Assembly: GCA_016716425.1 (NCBI GenBank)
Contig: JADJWJ010000002.1
Coordinates: 1 to 64,000 of the forward strand
Origin: Betaproteobacteria bacterium
GTDB lineage: Bacteria; Pseudomonadota; Gammaproteobacteria; Burkholderiales; Casimicrobiaceae
Reading direction: 5' to 3'
DNA length: 64,000 bases
Shown one piece after another: positions 1 to 6,344 of this stretch. The number at the start of each line of letters is the position of its first letter. The first letter of the stretch is position 1. The notes beneath the pieces are model-generated. The model was not told the origin of the DNA. It did no database searches and saw only the letters and a list, made by a program, of their open reading frames with translations. Position numbers and translations under genes: made by a program.

Positions 1-1
1 C

Positions 2-82
2 CAGCCCGATCCCGAATTGAGCATCATCAACTTTGCACGTGCTTTACATGGCCGCGCCGCTTCGTTCGTGAAGATAAAATAG
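2..82 (+). CDS. C-terminal end of an unknown protein (partial)
   Basis: An open frame enters from the left edge and ends at TAG 80-82, giving 26 residues that finish with ASFVKIK. Codon use looks like coding sequence, but the fragment is too short to assign a family. The next start codon (118) lies 36 bp downstream. It could also be chance read-through of non-coding DNA. Confidence 0.3.
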   Translation, partial: QPDPELSIINFARALHGRAASFVKIK

Positions 83-117
83 TCGGCTGGCCGCAAAACG
101 AATTGACGAGGCCCGCT

Positions 118-328
118 ATGAGTAACAAGTTTCAGCTGACTGCAACCGAGTGGCGGGCGCTTTCTCGACTCGGCGAGTATCGTGCTCTCGAACGAAGAAA
201 GAAAGATTGCGGAATTGATTGCGCAGGGTAAGACGCAGGCAGAAATAGCCGGACAGCTCGGCCTTCATCGGAGCGCCGTTTGGCGCAGAGTGAAGGCGAT
301 TGCTGCGAGGCGACGAACGACCCCATAG
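118..328 (+). pseudogene. helix-turn-helix protein gene with an apparent frameshift
   Basis: From ATG 118 the frame reads MSNKFQLTATEWRALSRLGE and then degrades to a stop at 229-231. One base out of phase, from about 180 to the stop at 326-328, the sequence reads VLSNEERKIAELIAQGKTQ and continues through a helix-turn-helix of the LuxR/sigma-region-4 type (AEIAGQLGLHRSAVWRRVKA). The total length is 3n+1, as expected for a single inserted base near 175-182. An alternative is an intact 48-residue protein starting at GTG 182. A third phase stays open from about 306 to TGA 438-440, so the original gene may have been longer. A DNA-binding regulator of the island is the likely role. Confidence 0.45.
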
Positions 329-455
329 CGGCCCTGACAGCGACCTTCATGCGCTGTCGTGCGAGCAACTAGCTCGTTTGGATCGCGTAGACAACCAGAT
401 TGCTTGGCGGATAATCTTCGGCTCTTGCCTTCAGGCTTGAGCCTCACGCAACGCG

Positions 456-686
456 ATGATCCGATCGGGCAACTCAATACGCTTTACGCCACACGAAGTC
501 GACGAGTTCCGAAAGGTTGGACTCGACATGGTCGATGTGAAGCGTCAAAGCGACATCGACGCAGAGTTGACCCGGTGGGCTCACACTCTTGCCTATGAGC
601 GATTCGACCTTCTGGAGCGGATCGCTGTGGAGATGGCGAAAGCCAAAAGAGTGAAGTTACCTCCAAAGGTAGGGGTCACGAAATAA
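456..686 (+). CDS. small hypothetical protein, 76 aa
   Basis: This small soluble protein is rich in charged residues and contains a predicted amphipathic helical run (residues ~40-65, ERFDLLERIAVEMAKAKRV). The N-terminus reads RFTPHEVDEFRKVGLDMVDV. An in-frame stop lies at 438-440, so ATG 456 is the first normal start. I do not recognise a family. It lies between the broken HTH gene and a TATAAT-rich promoter region in the low-GC island. The base composition and codon pattern look coding, but the function is unknown. Confidence 0.5.
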   Translation: MIRSGNSIRFTPHEVDEFRKVGLDMVDVKRQSDIDAELTRWAHTLAYERFDLLERIAVEMAKAKRVKLPPKVGVTK

Positions 687-722
687 GATCACGATGCGGA
701 TGGGAACCATGACCGGACAATC

Positions 723-741
723 ATACCTATAATGGTATAAT
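723..741 (+). promoter_or_regulatory. -10 region inside an inverted repeat (ATACC-TATAAT-GGTAT)
   Basis: A perfect TATAAT (728-733) is flanked by ATACC (723-727) and GGTAT (734-738), which are reverse complements. A second TATAAT follows at 736-741. No good -35 hexamer stands 16-18 bp upstream of either. A repressor dimer bound to the arms would cover the -10 element. The next well-supported gene downstream starts at 962. Promoter and operator function are inferred. Confidence 0.4.
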
Positions 742-800
742 CCGGGAACGGCGAAGCCTTTGCTTGAGCTCAACATTGGCGTGGCTTAGCCAGCACGAGC

Positions 801-926
801 ATGACCCCGGCCAAGCAACCGCACGTTTATTTGTCGACAGGCGTCCCGCCGATAATCGAAGACCTGCGTGGAAACACTCACCACGCCGTCTACCCCGTGC
901 GGCTCGCTATCGACGTGTTCCTATAA
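801..926 (+). CDS. possible 41-aa protein of unknown function
   Basis: ATG 801 opens 41 codons ending at TAA 924-926 (start MTPAKQPHVYLSTG). It lies between the TATAAT-rich site at 723-741 and the 962 gene. Codon use is moderately coding-like, but there is no clear ribosome-binding site and no family I can name. It could be a decayed fragment of a larger gene. Confidence 0.2.
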   Translation: MTPAKQPHVYLSTGVPPIIEDLRGNTHHAVYPVRLAIDVFL

Positions 927-961
927 ATCGCGGCGCGCAATCCTACATAAGGGGACGTTAT

Positions 962-1586
962 ATGGAATACGAAAAGCTCAAAGGAGAACTGAAAGAGATC
1001 GCGGCTAGCGCGCAACTCGTCCCCGATCCGTTCAAAGAGAAGTGCTTTGAGATGCTGCTTGGCCACCTTCGCGGGCGTAGCACCGCCGCGTCACAAACTG
1101 CCTGCAGCCGAAATCGACGGCAAACACGATGATAAGAAATCAGACCTGAAACGCGATGATCTCGGCGCAGGTCACGGTAGTGCAGTACCGCTGCCTGCAT
1201 CGGTTAAGGCTTTTATGCGCAGGACCGGAACGACCAAGGAGCAAATAGAGGCCGTAGTGATGATCGCGGACGGCGAATTTCACTTCGTGAAGGAACCGTC
1301 GCACCAAAACGTCACCAAAGGGCAGAACGAATGGGCTCTGTTGATCGCACTGCGAAACGGAATTTTGAACAACACTCTGGCGGCCGACCCTGAGGACGTC
1401 CGATCGATGGTCCAAGAAAAAGGCTTCTACGACAAAGCCAACTTCTCGAAGAACTTCAAGGGAGACAAGTATGCTGCTTTTTACAAGGATGCGATGGAAC
1501 GTCAAGGTCCCGCGGTGCCGTTGTCAGCTGAGGGTGAGAGAGAGCTTGCCGATCTCCTGAAACGTCTTGCGGGCACGGTCGCATGA
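962..1586 (+). pseudogene. unknown protein gene coupled to a HEPN gene, with one apparent frameshift
   Basis: ATG 962 has a good ribosome-binding site (AGGGGA, about 8 bp upstream) and reads MEYEKLKGELKEIAASAQLV and on to FEMLLGHL. Coding then continues one base out of phase from about 1065-1110: PPRHKLPAAEIDGKHDDKKS and onward to TGA 1584-1586. The length is 3n+1, so removing one base gives a 207-aa protein. The C-terminal half contains a segment KAFMRRTGTTKEQIEAVVMI and a region (NFSKNFK...AFYKDAM...LSAEGERELADLL) that resembles a winged-helix DNA-binding fold followed by 'LT.EGE.EL'. Its stop overlaps the start of the HEPN gene (ATGA at 1583-1586), implying translational coupling and a shared job. 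The frameshift may be real or a sequence error. The family is not recognised. Confidence 0.55.
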
Positions 1587-2407
1587 AGGAGGAGTTTCTT
1601 CCGATTCTGGCGAAGTTCAAGAAGGACCTTCAGGCGCTGCGTAAGAGCGTGAACGAACTCGACGGAGTTAAAGTATCAAGAAAAGCGGATCGTGACGCGG
1701 CTGACCGCCTTGCCTCCGAATGGGTAGAACGAATTCGAAGCCCCCTTGAACACAAGTTCAAAATCGAGAAGGCCGTGATCGATGCAACTGCAGAGCACTT
1801 TAAGAAGCTGCACGTGCTAAGCAGGCCGAACAACCAAAAATCGTCGTACCTGAAATGCCTAGACGCAATCCTAAAAGGCTTCGACAATAAGTTCGTATTA
1901 CCCATCAAGCAGACCGCATCCGAGCCCGAAAAGCTACATGATCTGCAAACACTAATCCCGGGCTTGACGGACGCCGACGAGTCGTCATACCTCAAGGAAG
2001 CGATCGCGTGCGCTCAGGCTGGACACTCACGGGCCGCGATCGTGATGGGTTGGTGCGCAGCGATCGATCGCATCCAACGCAAGATTCTGCTAATCGGGTT
2101 ACAGAAGTTCAATGCAACATCTGTTGCCGTCAAGGGCCAGACGAGCGGGAAGTTTAAGCGTTGGAACAAGGAATTCAATGTCACGACACAGGGCGAGCTG
2201 CAAGAGATCTTCGACACGGATCTGATCGTCATCGTCGAGAACATGGGCCTCATTGACGGGAACGAATCAGAGCGTTTGGAAACGTGCTTCCAGTACCGAA
2301 ACCACAGTGCGCATCCCGGGCAGGCGCCTATCGAGCACGCGCACGTAGTCTCCTTTTTTACCGACGTGACGAAGATCGTGCTAACCAACTCGAAGTTCGC
2401 GCTATGA
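1583..2407 (+). CDS. HEPN-motif protein, possible toxin/RNase of a defence or toxin-antitoxin pair
   Basis: This 274-aa soluble, helix-rich protein has lysine-rich, coiled-coil-like stretches near the N-terminus. Near the C-terminus it carries the motif R239-NHSA-H244 (context YRNHSAHPG), matching the R-x4-6-H signature of HEPN domains, many of which are metal-independent RNases in abortive-infection and toxin-antitoxin systems. It starts inside the stop of the 962-1586 gene (ATGA overlap), so the two form a bicistronic unit; the partner, with a possible winged helix, could be its regulator or antidote. The GC content is well below that of the core genes. HEPN assignment rests on this motif and the helical character only; nuclease activity and toxicity are inference. 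Confidence 0.6.
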   Translation: MKEEFLPILAKFKKDLQALRKSVNELDGVKVSRKADRDAADRLASEWVERIRSPLEHKFKIEKAVIDATAEHFKKLHVLSRPNNQKSSYLKCLDAILKGFDNKFVLPIKQTASEPEKLHDLQTLIPGLTDADESSYLKEAIACAQAGHSRAAIVMGWCAAIDRIQRKILLIGLQKFNATSVAVKGQTSGKFKRWNKEFNVTTQGELQEIFDTDLIVIVENMGLIDGNESERLETCFQYRNHSAHPGQAPIEHAHVVSFFTDVTKIVLTNSKFAL

Positions 2408-2523
2408 ACTCGCTCTGGTGGCATTGGAAGCAGAGATTGCGCGCCTACTCCCCCAATGCCAGCGCTATTGCTTGACACCTTCGGGCGGATTAAGCCGCCG
2501 AGCGTATCGTAAAAGAGCTCACG

Positions 2524-2865
2524 ATGAGCAAACGCAAAGTCCGAGGTGTGGAGGTACAAATGGGCGCCGGCAACGTCTATGTCGATCTCGGTTACGCTGA
2601 TGCCGACGAGATGCTGATCAAAGCGCAGCTCGTGGCTAAGATTGCCGAAATTATCAAACGGAAGGGCATTACCCAAACCCATGCCGCGGCGTTGCTGGAG
2701 ATGCCTCAACCCAAACTGTCTAACCTGCTGAGTGGCCAGTTTCGGGGTGTTTCCGAGCGTCGGTTGATGGACTGCCTCACGAAGCTTGGACGCGATGTAC
2801 AGATCGTCGTGAAAGCGACGCCCCGTTCCCGGCGAGACGGCCGCCTGTCGATAGTGTTCACGTGA
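2524..2865 (+). CDS. HigA-like XRE-family antitoxin/regulator
   Basis: A 113-aa protein of the HigA-type antitoxin family (XRE helix-turn-helix). Residues ~35-75 form the HTH: KIAEIIKRKGITQTHAAALL then a recognition helix in MPQPKLSNLLSGQFRGVSE. Such proteins bind and silence their own promoter and neutralise a HigB/RelE-type RNase encoded next to them. ATG 2524 follows AAAAGAG at a good distance. Upstream there is only 116 bp before the HEPN gene and no HigB-like sequence, so this is an orphan antitoxin, a solitary regulator, or a partner of the HEPN pair. A weak hairpin (GGCGG/CCGCC, 2484-2499) lies just upstream. It is the last gene before the tRNA-Thr remnant. Confidence 0.75.
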   Translation: MSKRKVRGVEVQMGAGNVYVDLGYADADEMLIKAQLVAKIAEIIKRKGITQTHAAALLEMPQPKLSNLLSGQFRGVSERRLMDCLTKLGRDVQIVVKATPRSRRDGRLSIVFT

Positions 2866-2937
2866 CCAGCTCAACAAGCGTAGCTATTTCGTAACTCGTC
2901 TTGCCTTCGCACGGCTCGCACTAGGCTGTGTACAGCT

Positions 2938-2968
2938 GCTCTTGAAACTTGGCGTGTGTTGCAAGAGC
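2938..2968. repeat. inverted repeat near the island end
   Basis: GCTCTTG (2938-2944) and CAAGAGC (2962-2968) are perfect 7-bp inverted arms with a 17-bp spacer, ending 34 bp before the tRNA-Thr remnant. Arm-type integrase sites or an end-of-element hairpin are possible; the function is unproven. Confidence 0.3.
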
Positions 2969-3002
2969 TTGATTAGAAAATGGTCCCTAACCCAGCGACC
3001 GA

Positions 3003-3047
3003 TTTGTAAACCGTTGGTCGTGGGTTCGATTCCTACTGCCGGCACCA
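3003..3047 (+). mobile_element. attachment-site remnant: 3' part of tRNA-Thr(UGU)
   Basis: The sequence matches a tRNA-Thr from the anticodon loop to the end: loop TTTGTAA (3003-3009, anticodon TGT), anticodon-stem 3' strand ACCGT, T-stem GTGGG/CCTAC with loop TTCGATT (3020-3036), acceptor strand TGCCGGC (3037-3043), discriminator A and CCA. The 5' half is missing: bases before 3003 do not pair with the anticodon stem, and there is no D-arm or GCCGGC upstream. This is the duplicated 3' end left when an element recombines in the anticodon loop. The intact tRNA gene should lie at the other end of the element. Confidence 0.8.
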
Positions 3048-3055
3048 CGCCCCGG

Positions 3056-3081
3056 CCGCGCCGCGGGCCCCCGCGGCGCGG
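3056..3081. terminator. GC-rich hairpin downstream of the choice-of-anchor gene
   Basis: CCGCGCCGCGGG (3056-3067) and CCCGCGGCGCGG (3070-3081) are perfect complements around a 2-base centre. It sits between the tRNA-Thr remnant and the stop of the minus-strand gene ending at 3096. There is no T-run, so termination is inferred from position only. Confidence 0.4.
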
Positions 3082-3095
3082 TCCGCCACCCGGCG

Positions 3096-4373
3096 CTACA
3101 GCGGCACGCACCCCGCCATGCCGTAGTCGCCCTCGCGGATCCAGCCGGCCGCGATCATGAAGTTGAGCACGGCCAGCTCCGTCATGAAGCGGTGGTTGGG
3201 CACGCCGCCCATGCCGTTGTTGTAGACGCGGAGCAGGGCGGTCATGCCGGTCGGGCACACCGGCACGGGCGGCAGGATGCCGAACAACCTTGCCCTCGAA
3301 CACCCAGTTCGGATTGACCATCAGCGACGCCGCTTCGGGGGCGTTCGACGTGTGAAGTGGGTGCTGATCATGGTGCTCACCAGGGCGCTGCTGAAGTAGC
3401 GGTGCACATCCACCGTTCCGGCCGTCCCCAGCACGAACACGTTGAACGCCTTGCCGGTGCGCGCCCAGCCGGCGAACGCGCCCGCGTCCAGCAGCGCGAT
3501 CTCGTTGGGGATCGTCGTCACGAAATAGTGGTTGAACCCGGCGTGGTAGTACTCGATCGCCTTGATCACGTTGCTGCCCGTGACGGGACCGCCGCCGGGC
3601 GAGCGCACGCCGCCGGACGCGAGGAACACCCCCGAATCGTAGATCGGGTCGGCCGTGTCGGCGATCGCGATCCTCACCCGGTTGGGCACGCCCGGCGTGA
3701 CCGCCGCGACGCAATCGAGCTGGACGGTCAGGCCGTCGAACTCCGTGTTGCGCGAGCCACCCTCGTTGTTGATGAACAGCGCCGCATTGACGTCGGCGTT
3801 GATCGAGTTCACGCTGACCGGCCGGCCGTTGTAGTTCGCGCAGTTGACGCCGTTGACGAGGATCGCGAGGACGTCGTTGAACGAGGACCCGACGAACTCC
3901 TGGTATTCCTCCGACGCGAACACGAACCGGATCGCGATGGTGTTGGCGAGCGGCGTCACGTCGAACTCGAGGATCGCGGCGTCGTACGTGACCTCGGGAA
4001 AGACCAGTGCGTCGAGCTGGCCGTCGCCGGGCGTGTTCATGATCTCGCTCCAGTCGGACGCCTGGTTCGGGCCGCGGGCGTCCTCGGCCCAGCCGGTCGA
4101 CAGGACGACGCCGGTGTCGATGCCCACGCTCGCCGAACCGCCGACGAACGTGCCGGCGGCGTTGGCGTTGCCCGTGAACCGGGCGTTGCTGATCGTGACG
4201 CCCGGGCCGACCAGCTGCGCCGCCAGCGCAGCGGCGTTGGCGTTCTGCGTGACCGAGCTCACCTTGGGACCGAGCTTTGGCGGATTGACCGGCACTGGCC
4301 GCCCTTGCGCGTGGGCGGCGGCGAGAGTCAGGGCAGCGATGACGGTGACGGCGGCGCGGGCGAAACGGGACAT
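3096..4373 (-). pseudogene. secreted choice-of-anchor L-type protein, two compensating frameshifts
   Basis: Starting at ATG 4373, the product has a signal peptide (MSRFARAAVTVIAALTLAAA, cleavage near AHA/QG). A beta-rich domain of the choice-of-anchor L type follows (VFASEEYQEFVGSSFNDVLA then FINNEGGS), and then a repeat-like module with YHAGFNHYFVTTIPNEI. At about 3348 the reading phase changes: STHF(Y)TSNAPEAASLMVNPNW continues in another frame, consistent with one lost base. At about 3288 it changes back (GKV then FGILPPVPVCPTGMTALLRV...), consistent with one extra base in GGTTGTT. Total length is 3n, so the two errors compensate and a 425-aa protein is restored. It would be exported; the substrate or ligand is unknown. 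The gene may be intact in reality and broken only in this sequence. Confidence 0.6.
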
Positions 4374-4574
4374 GGCGGTTCCTCGACGTGAGCGGGACTC
4401 GGACCGGGCGATTGTCGCGCGGGATGCGTGTGATGACAACGGCATTGTGCGCCAGCGGCGAGGCGAATCCTCGCTTGTCCGCACCGCGCCTGTGTGCCCG
4501 CGATCCCGAGGCGGGATGCCGGCCGCCGCGCCCGCCGCCGGTCTTCCCGCGCCAACGCGGGGCGACGAATGACA

Positions 4575-4580
4575 TAGAAT
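4575..4580 (+). promoter_or_regulatory. candidate -10 element (TAGAAT)
   Basis: TAGAAT in an otherwise GC-rich gap, about 73 bp before the 4654 start codon. No convincing -35. It belongs to the recurring TAGAAT/TACAAT class seen upstream of several genes in this window. Confidence 0.3.
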
Positions 4581-4653
4581 CCGCTCGGCGCGGAAGGCCT
4601 GCGGTTTGTACGCTGCAGGTGCCGCGCGAACGCAAACACGACGGAAACGCGCG

Positions 4654-5358
4654 ATGCCGCTCCTGGGTTTCCGGCCGACCAAGGCCCGGCTCGTCATGGA
4701 GGACGACAAGGACAGCGTCCTCGTGATGAAGGTGGTGCTCGACGGCGACGACGCGGTCGAGCTCGCGACCGGGGGAACGCTGCAGGACCTCGCCGGCGTG
4801 CTGCGCATCCGCGAGCGGCGCAACCACGCGGCCAACGGCCACGGACCGATCGGATCGCTCGTCTATGTCGCGGAGGCGGGCGCGGGCTCCGGCGACGCGC
4901 CCGGCAAGTTCCAGGTCAACGTCGCCATGGCCGCGGACAAGTTCGGCACGCTCCTGCGCATCGCCAACGCCGGGCGGTTGCCGACCAGGTTCTTCGTCGA
5001 CACCGGCGACCGGAAGGCCGGCGCGGATGCGGGAGCGCTCGGTTACCGGATGCGTTCCGGTACGCGGGTCAAGGTGTGGGACAACCACGCGCACCGCACG
5101 CTGCCGGTGACGAGCTTCGTGATGATCCTGCCGATCGACGTGCCGACGGCGCCCGCTGCCGGCGCCCATGCCGCCGGCGTGGTCGCGGCCGATCCGGCGC
5201 TGCCGGCGCCCGCGACCAACGCACAGGTGGCGGAACTGATGGACGACATGCTGGTGTTCCAGAGCGACACGCGGCACACGATGTTCGGCGTACTGCTCGT
5301 GCTCGGCATCGTCGCGGTGGCGGCGCTGCTCGTCGGGATCGCCGTGTTCTTCCGCTGA
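4654..5358 (+). CDS. hypothetical protein with C-terminal membrane anchor, 234 aa
   Basis: I do not recognise this protein. The N-terminal ~190 residues look soluble and mixed alpha/beta, with a DGDDAVELATGGTLQDLAGV segment. A proline/alanine linker follows (~165-185), then one strong transmembrane helix at the extreme C-terminus (FGVLLVLGIVAVAALLVGIA). That arrangement suggests a tail-anchored inner-membrane protein with its bulk in the cytoplasm. ATG 4654 is chosen as the first ATG with coding-like codons. It is transcribed divergently from the choice-of-anchor gene and followed after 50 bp by an SDR gene. A role cannot be assigned. Confidence 0.6.
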   Translation: MPLLGFRPTKARLVMEDDKDSVLVMKVVLDGDDAVELATGGTLQDLAGVLRIRERRNHAANGHGPIGSLVYVAEAGAGSGDAPGKFQVNVAMAADKFGTLLRIANAGRLPTRFFVDTGDRKAGADAGALGYRMRSGTRVKVWDNHAHRTLPVTSFVMILPIDVPTAPAAGAHAAGVVAADPALPAPATNAQVAELMDDMLVFQSDTRHTMFGVLLVLGIVAVAALLVGIAVFFR

Positions 5359-5379
5359 CGCGCGCGGGTTGCTATCCTC

Positions 5380-5388
5380 CGCCCCTTG
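5380..5388 (+). promoter_or_regulatory. candidate extended -10 promoter (TGC-TATCCT)
   Basis: TGC (5380-5382) followed by TATCCT (5383-5388), 20 bp before the SDR start codon at 5409; no -35 match. This would give a leader of about a dozen bases containing the GCGGAGAA ribosome-binding site. Confidence 0.3.
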
Positions 5389-5408
5389 CGCGGATGCGGA
5401 GAACGACG

Positions 5409-6326
5409 ATGAACCAGCTTGACTTCAAAGGCCGGACGGCGGCCGTCACCGGCGGTGCGATGGGCATCGGGCTTGCGGTCGCGCAGCGGCTTGCCGCGAG
5501 CGGCGCGCGCGTCGCGCTGTGGGACCGCGACGAGCAGGCGCTCGCGGCGGCGAAGGCGACGCTCCCCGACGACACCCGCGCGTTCGCTCTCGACGTCACG
5601 GACGCGGCGACGGTCGCGCGGGTCGCGCAGGCGACGGCCGCCGCGCTGGGCGCCGTCGACGTGCTCGTCTGCTCGGCCGGCATCACCGGGCCGAACGTGC
5701 CGCTCGCCGACTACCCGGTCGACGACTGGAAGCGCGTCTTCGACGTCAACGTGCACGGCGTGTTCCTGTGCAACCGCGCCGTCGTGCCGCTGATGAAGGC
5801 GAAGGACTATGGCCGCATCGTCAACATCGCATCGGTTGCCGGCAAGGAGGGCAATCCCAACGCGTCGGCCTACAGCGCGTCGAAGGCCGCGGTGATCGGG
5901 CTCACCAAGTCGCTCGGCAAGGAACTCGCGCGCACCGGCATCCGCGTCAACTGCGTGACGCCCGCCGCCGTGCGCACCGCCATCTTCGACCAGATGACGC
6001 AGCAGCACATCGACTTCATGCTGTCGAAGATCCCGCTGGGCCGGTTCGGGACGGTGGACGAGATCGCCGCGCTCGTGTGCTGGCTCGCGAGCGAGGACTG
6101 CTCGTTCTCGACGGGGGCGGTGTTCGATCTGTCCGGCGGGCGCGCCCCCCGGCGCCCTTTCGCCCCTCCGTTCCGGGGAGAGGGAGCGGATCGGCGGCGC
6201 GCTGCGCCTGAACACTCCCTCGCCCCGCGCAGCGGGGCCGAGCGCGGCCGCCGAGCATGCTCGGCGCCGCCCGAGCGGCCGGCGCGTGCAAGCGCCGGCG
6301 CGCCCTGCAAGGGAGGGTCGGGGTGA
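5409..6326 (+). CDS. SDR-family NAD(P)-dependent oxidoreductase, C-terminus extended by a repeat
   Basis: Short-chain dehydrogenase/reductase related to 3-oxoacyl-ACP reductases. The cofactor motif TGGAMGIG is at residues ~14-21, the NIAS strand and the catalytic Ser and YSASK motif at ~140-160, and the family's C-terminal FDLSGGRA signature near residue 245. Members normally stop two or three residues after that signature. Here the frame runs on for about 60 codons through an intergenic-type repeat (6144-6330) to TGA 6324-6326, giving 305 aa. The tail is therefore repeat-derived and probably dispensable, or marks a disrupted stop. ATG 5409 has GCGGAGAA upstream. The substrate is unknown. Confidence 0.8.
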   Translation: MNQLDFKGRTAAVTGGAMGIGLAVAQRLAASGARVALWDRDEQALAAAKATLPDDTRAFALDVTDAATVARVAQATAAALGAVDVLVCSAGITGPNVPLADYPVDDWKRVFDVNVHGVFLCNRAVVPLMKAKDYGRIVNIASVAGKEGNPNASAYSASKAAVIGLTKSLGKELARTGIRVNCVTPAAVRTAIFDQMTQQHIDFMLSKIPLGRFGTVDEIAALVCWLASEDCSFSTGAVFDLSGGRAPRRPFAPPFRGEGADRRRAAPEHSLAPRSGAERGRRACSAPPERPARASAGAPCKGGSG

Positions 6327-6330
6327 GGGG
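6144..6330. repeat. dispersed palindromic repeat (CCCTC...GGGTGAGGGG class)
   Basis: GC-rich palindromic tract with CGCCCCTCCGTTCCGGGGAGAG near the left end, nested hairpins in the middle (e.g. CCGAGCATGCTCGG) and GGGAGGGTCGGGGTGAGGGG at the right end. The same vocabulary recurs at 43706-43821. It overlaps the 3' end of the SDR gene and supplies its last ~60 codons. Confidence 0.6.
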
Positions 6331-6344
6331 CGCTCGCGGAAGCG

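Larger units (their letters stand above)
1..3002. mobile_element. end of a putative integrated element (genomic island)
   Basis: This stretch differs from the rest of the window. It is clearly less GC-rich, its genes are short and mostly unrecognised, several are broken, and it includes a HigA-type antitoxin and a HEPN-motif protein, both typical island cargo. It ends where a 3' fragment of tRNA-Thr begins (3003-3047), which is how tyrosine-recombinase elements leave their distal junction. No integrase, transposase or conjugation gene is visible here, so the integrase and the intact tRNA-Thr would be expected beyond the left edge. Composition and the tRNA remnant are seen; the element itself is inferred. 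Confidence 0.6.

Noticed and set aside
2404..2523. A HigB-type toxin gene before the HigA-like gene
   Set aside because: Only short frames of 20-60 codons without RelE/HigB motifs exist there.
2972..3047. A complete tRNA-Thr
   Set aside because: No acceptor 5' strand, D-arm or anticodon-stem 5' strand can be found before 3003, so it is only a 3' remnant.
2884..5277. A 797-codon minus-strand frame across the choice-of-anchor gene
   Set aside because: Only the short part TSNAPEAASLMVNPNW-FEGKV belongs to a real protein, as one segment of the frameshifted choice-of-anchor gene; the remainder is out-of-phase shadow.
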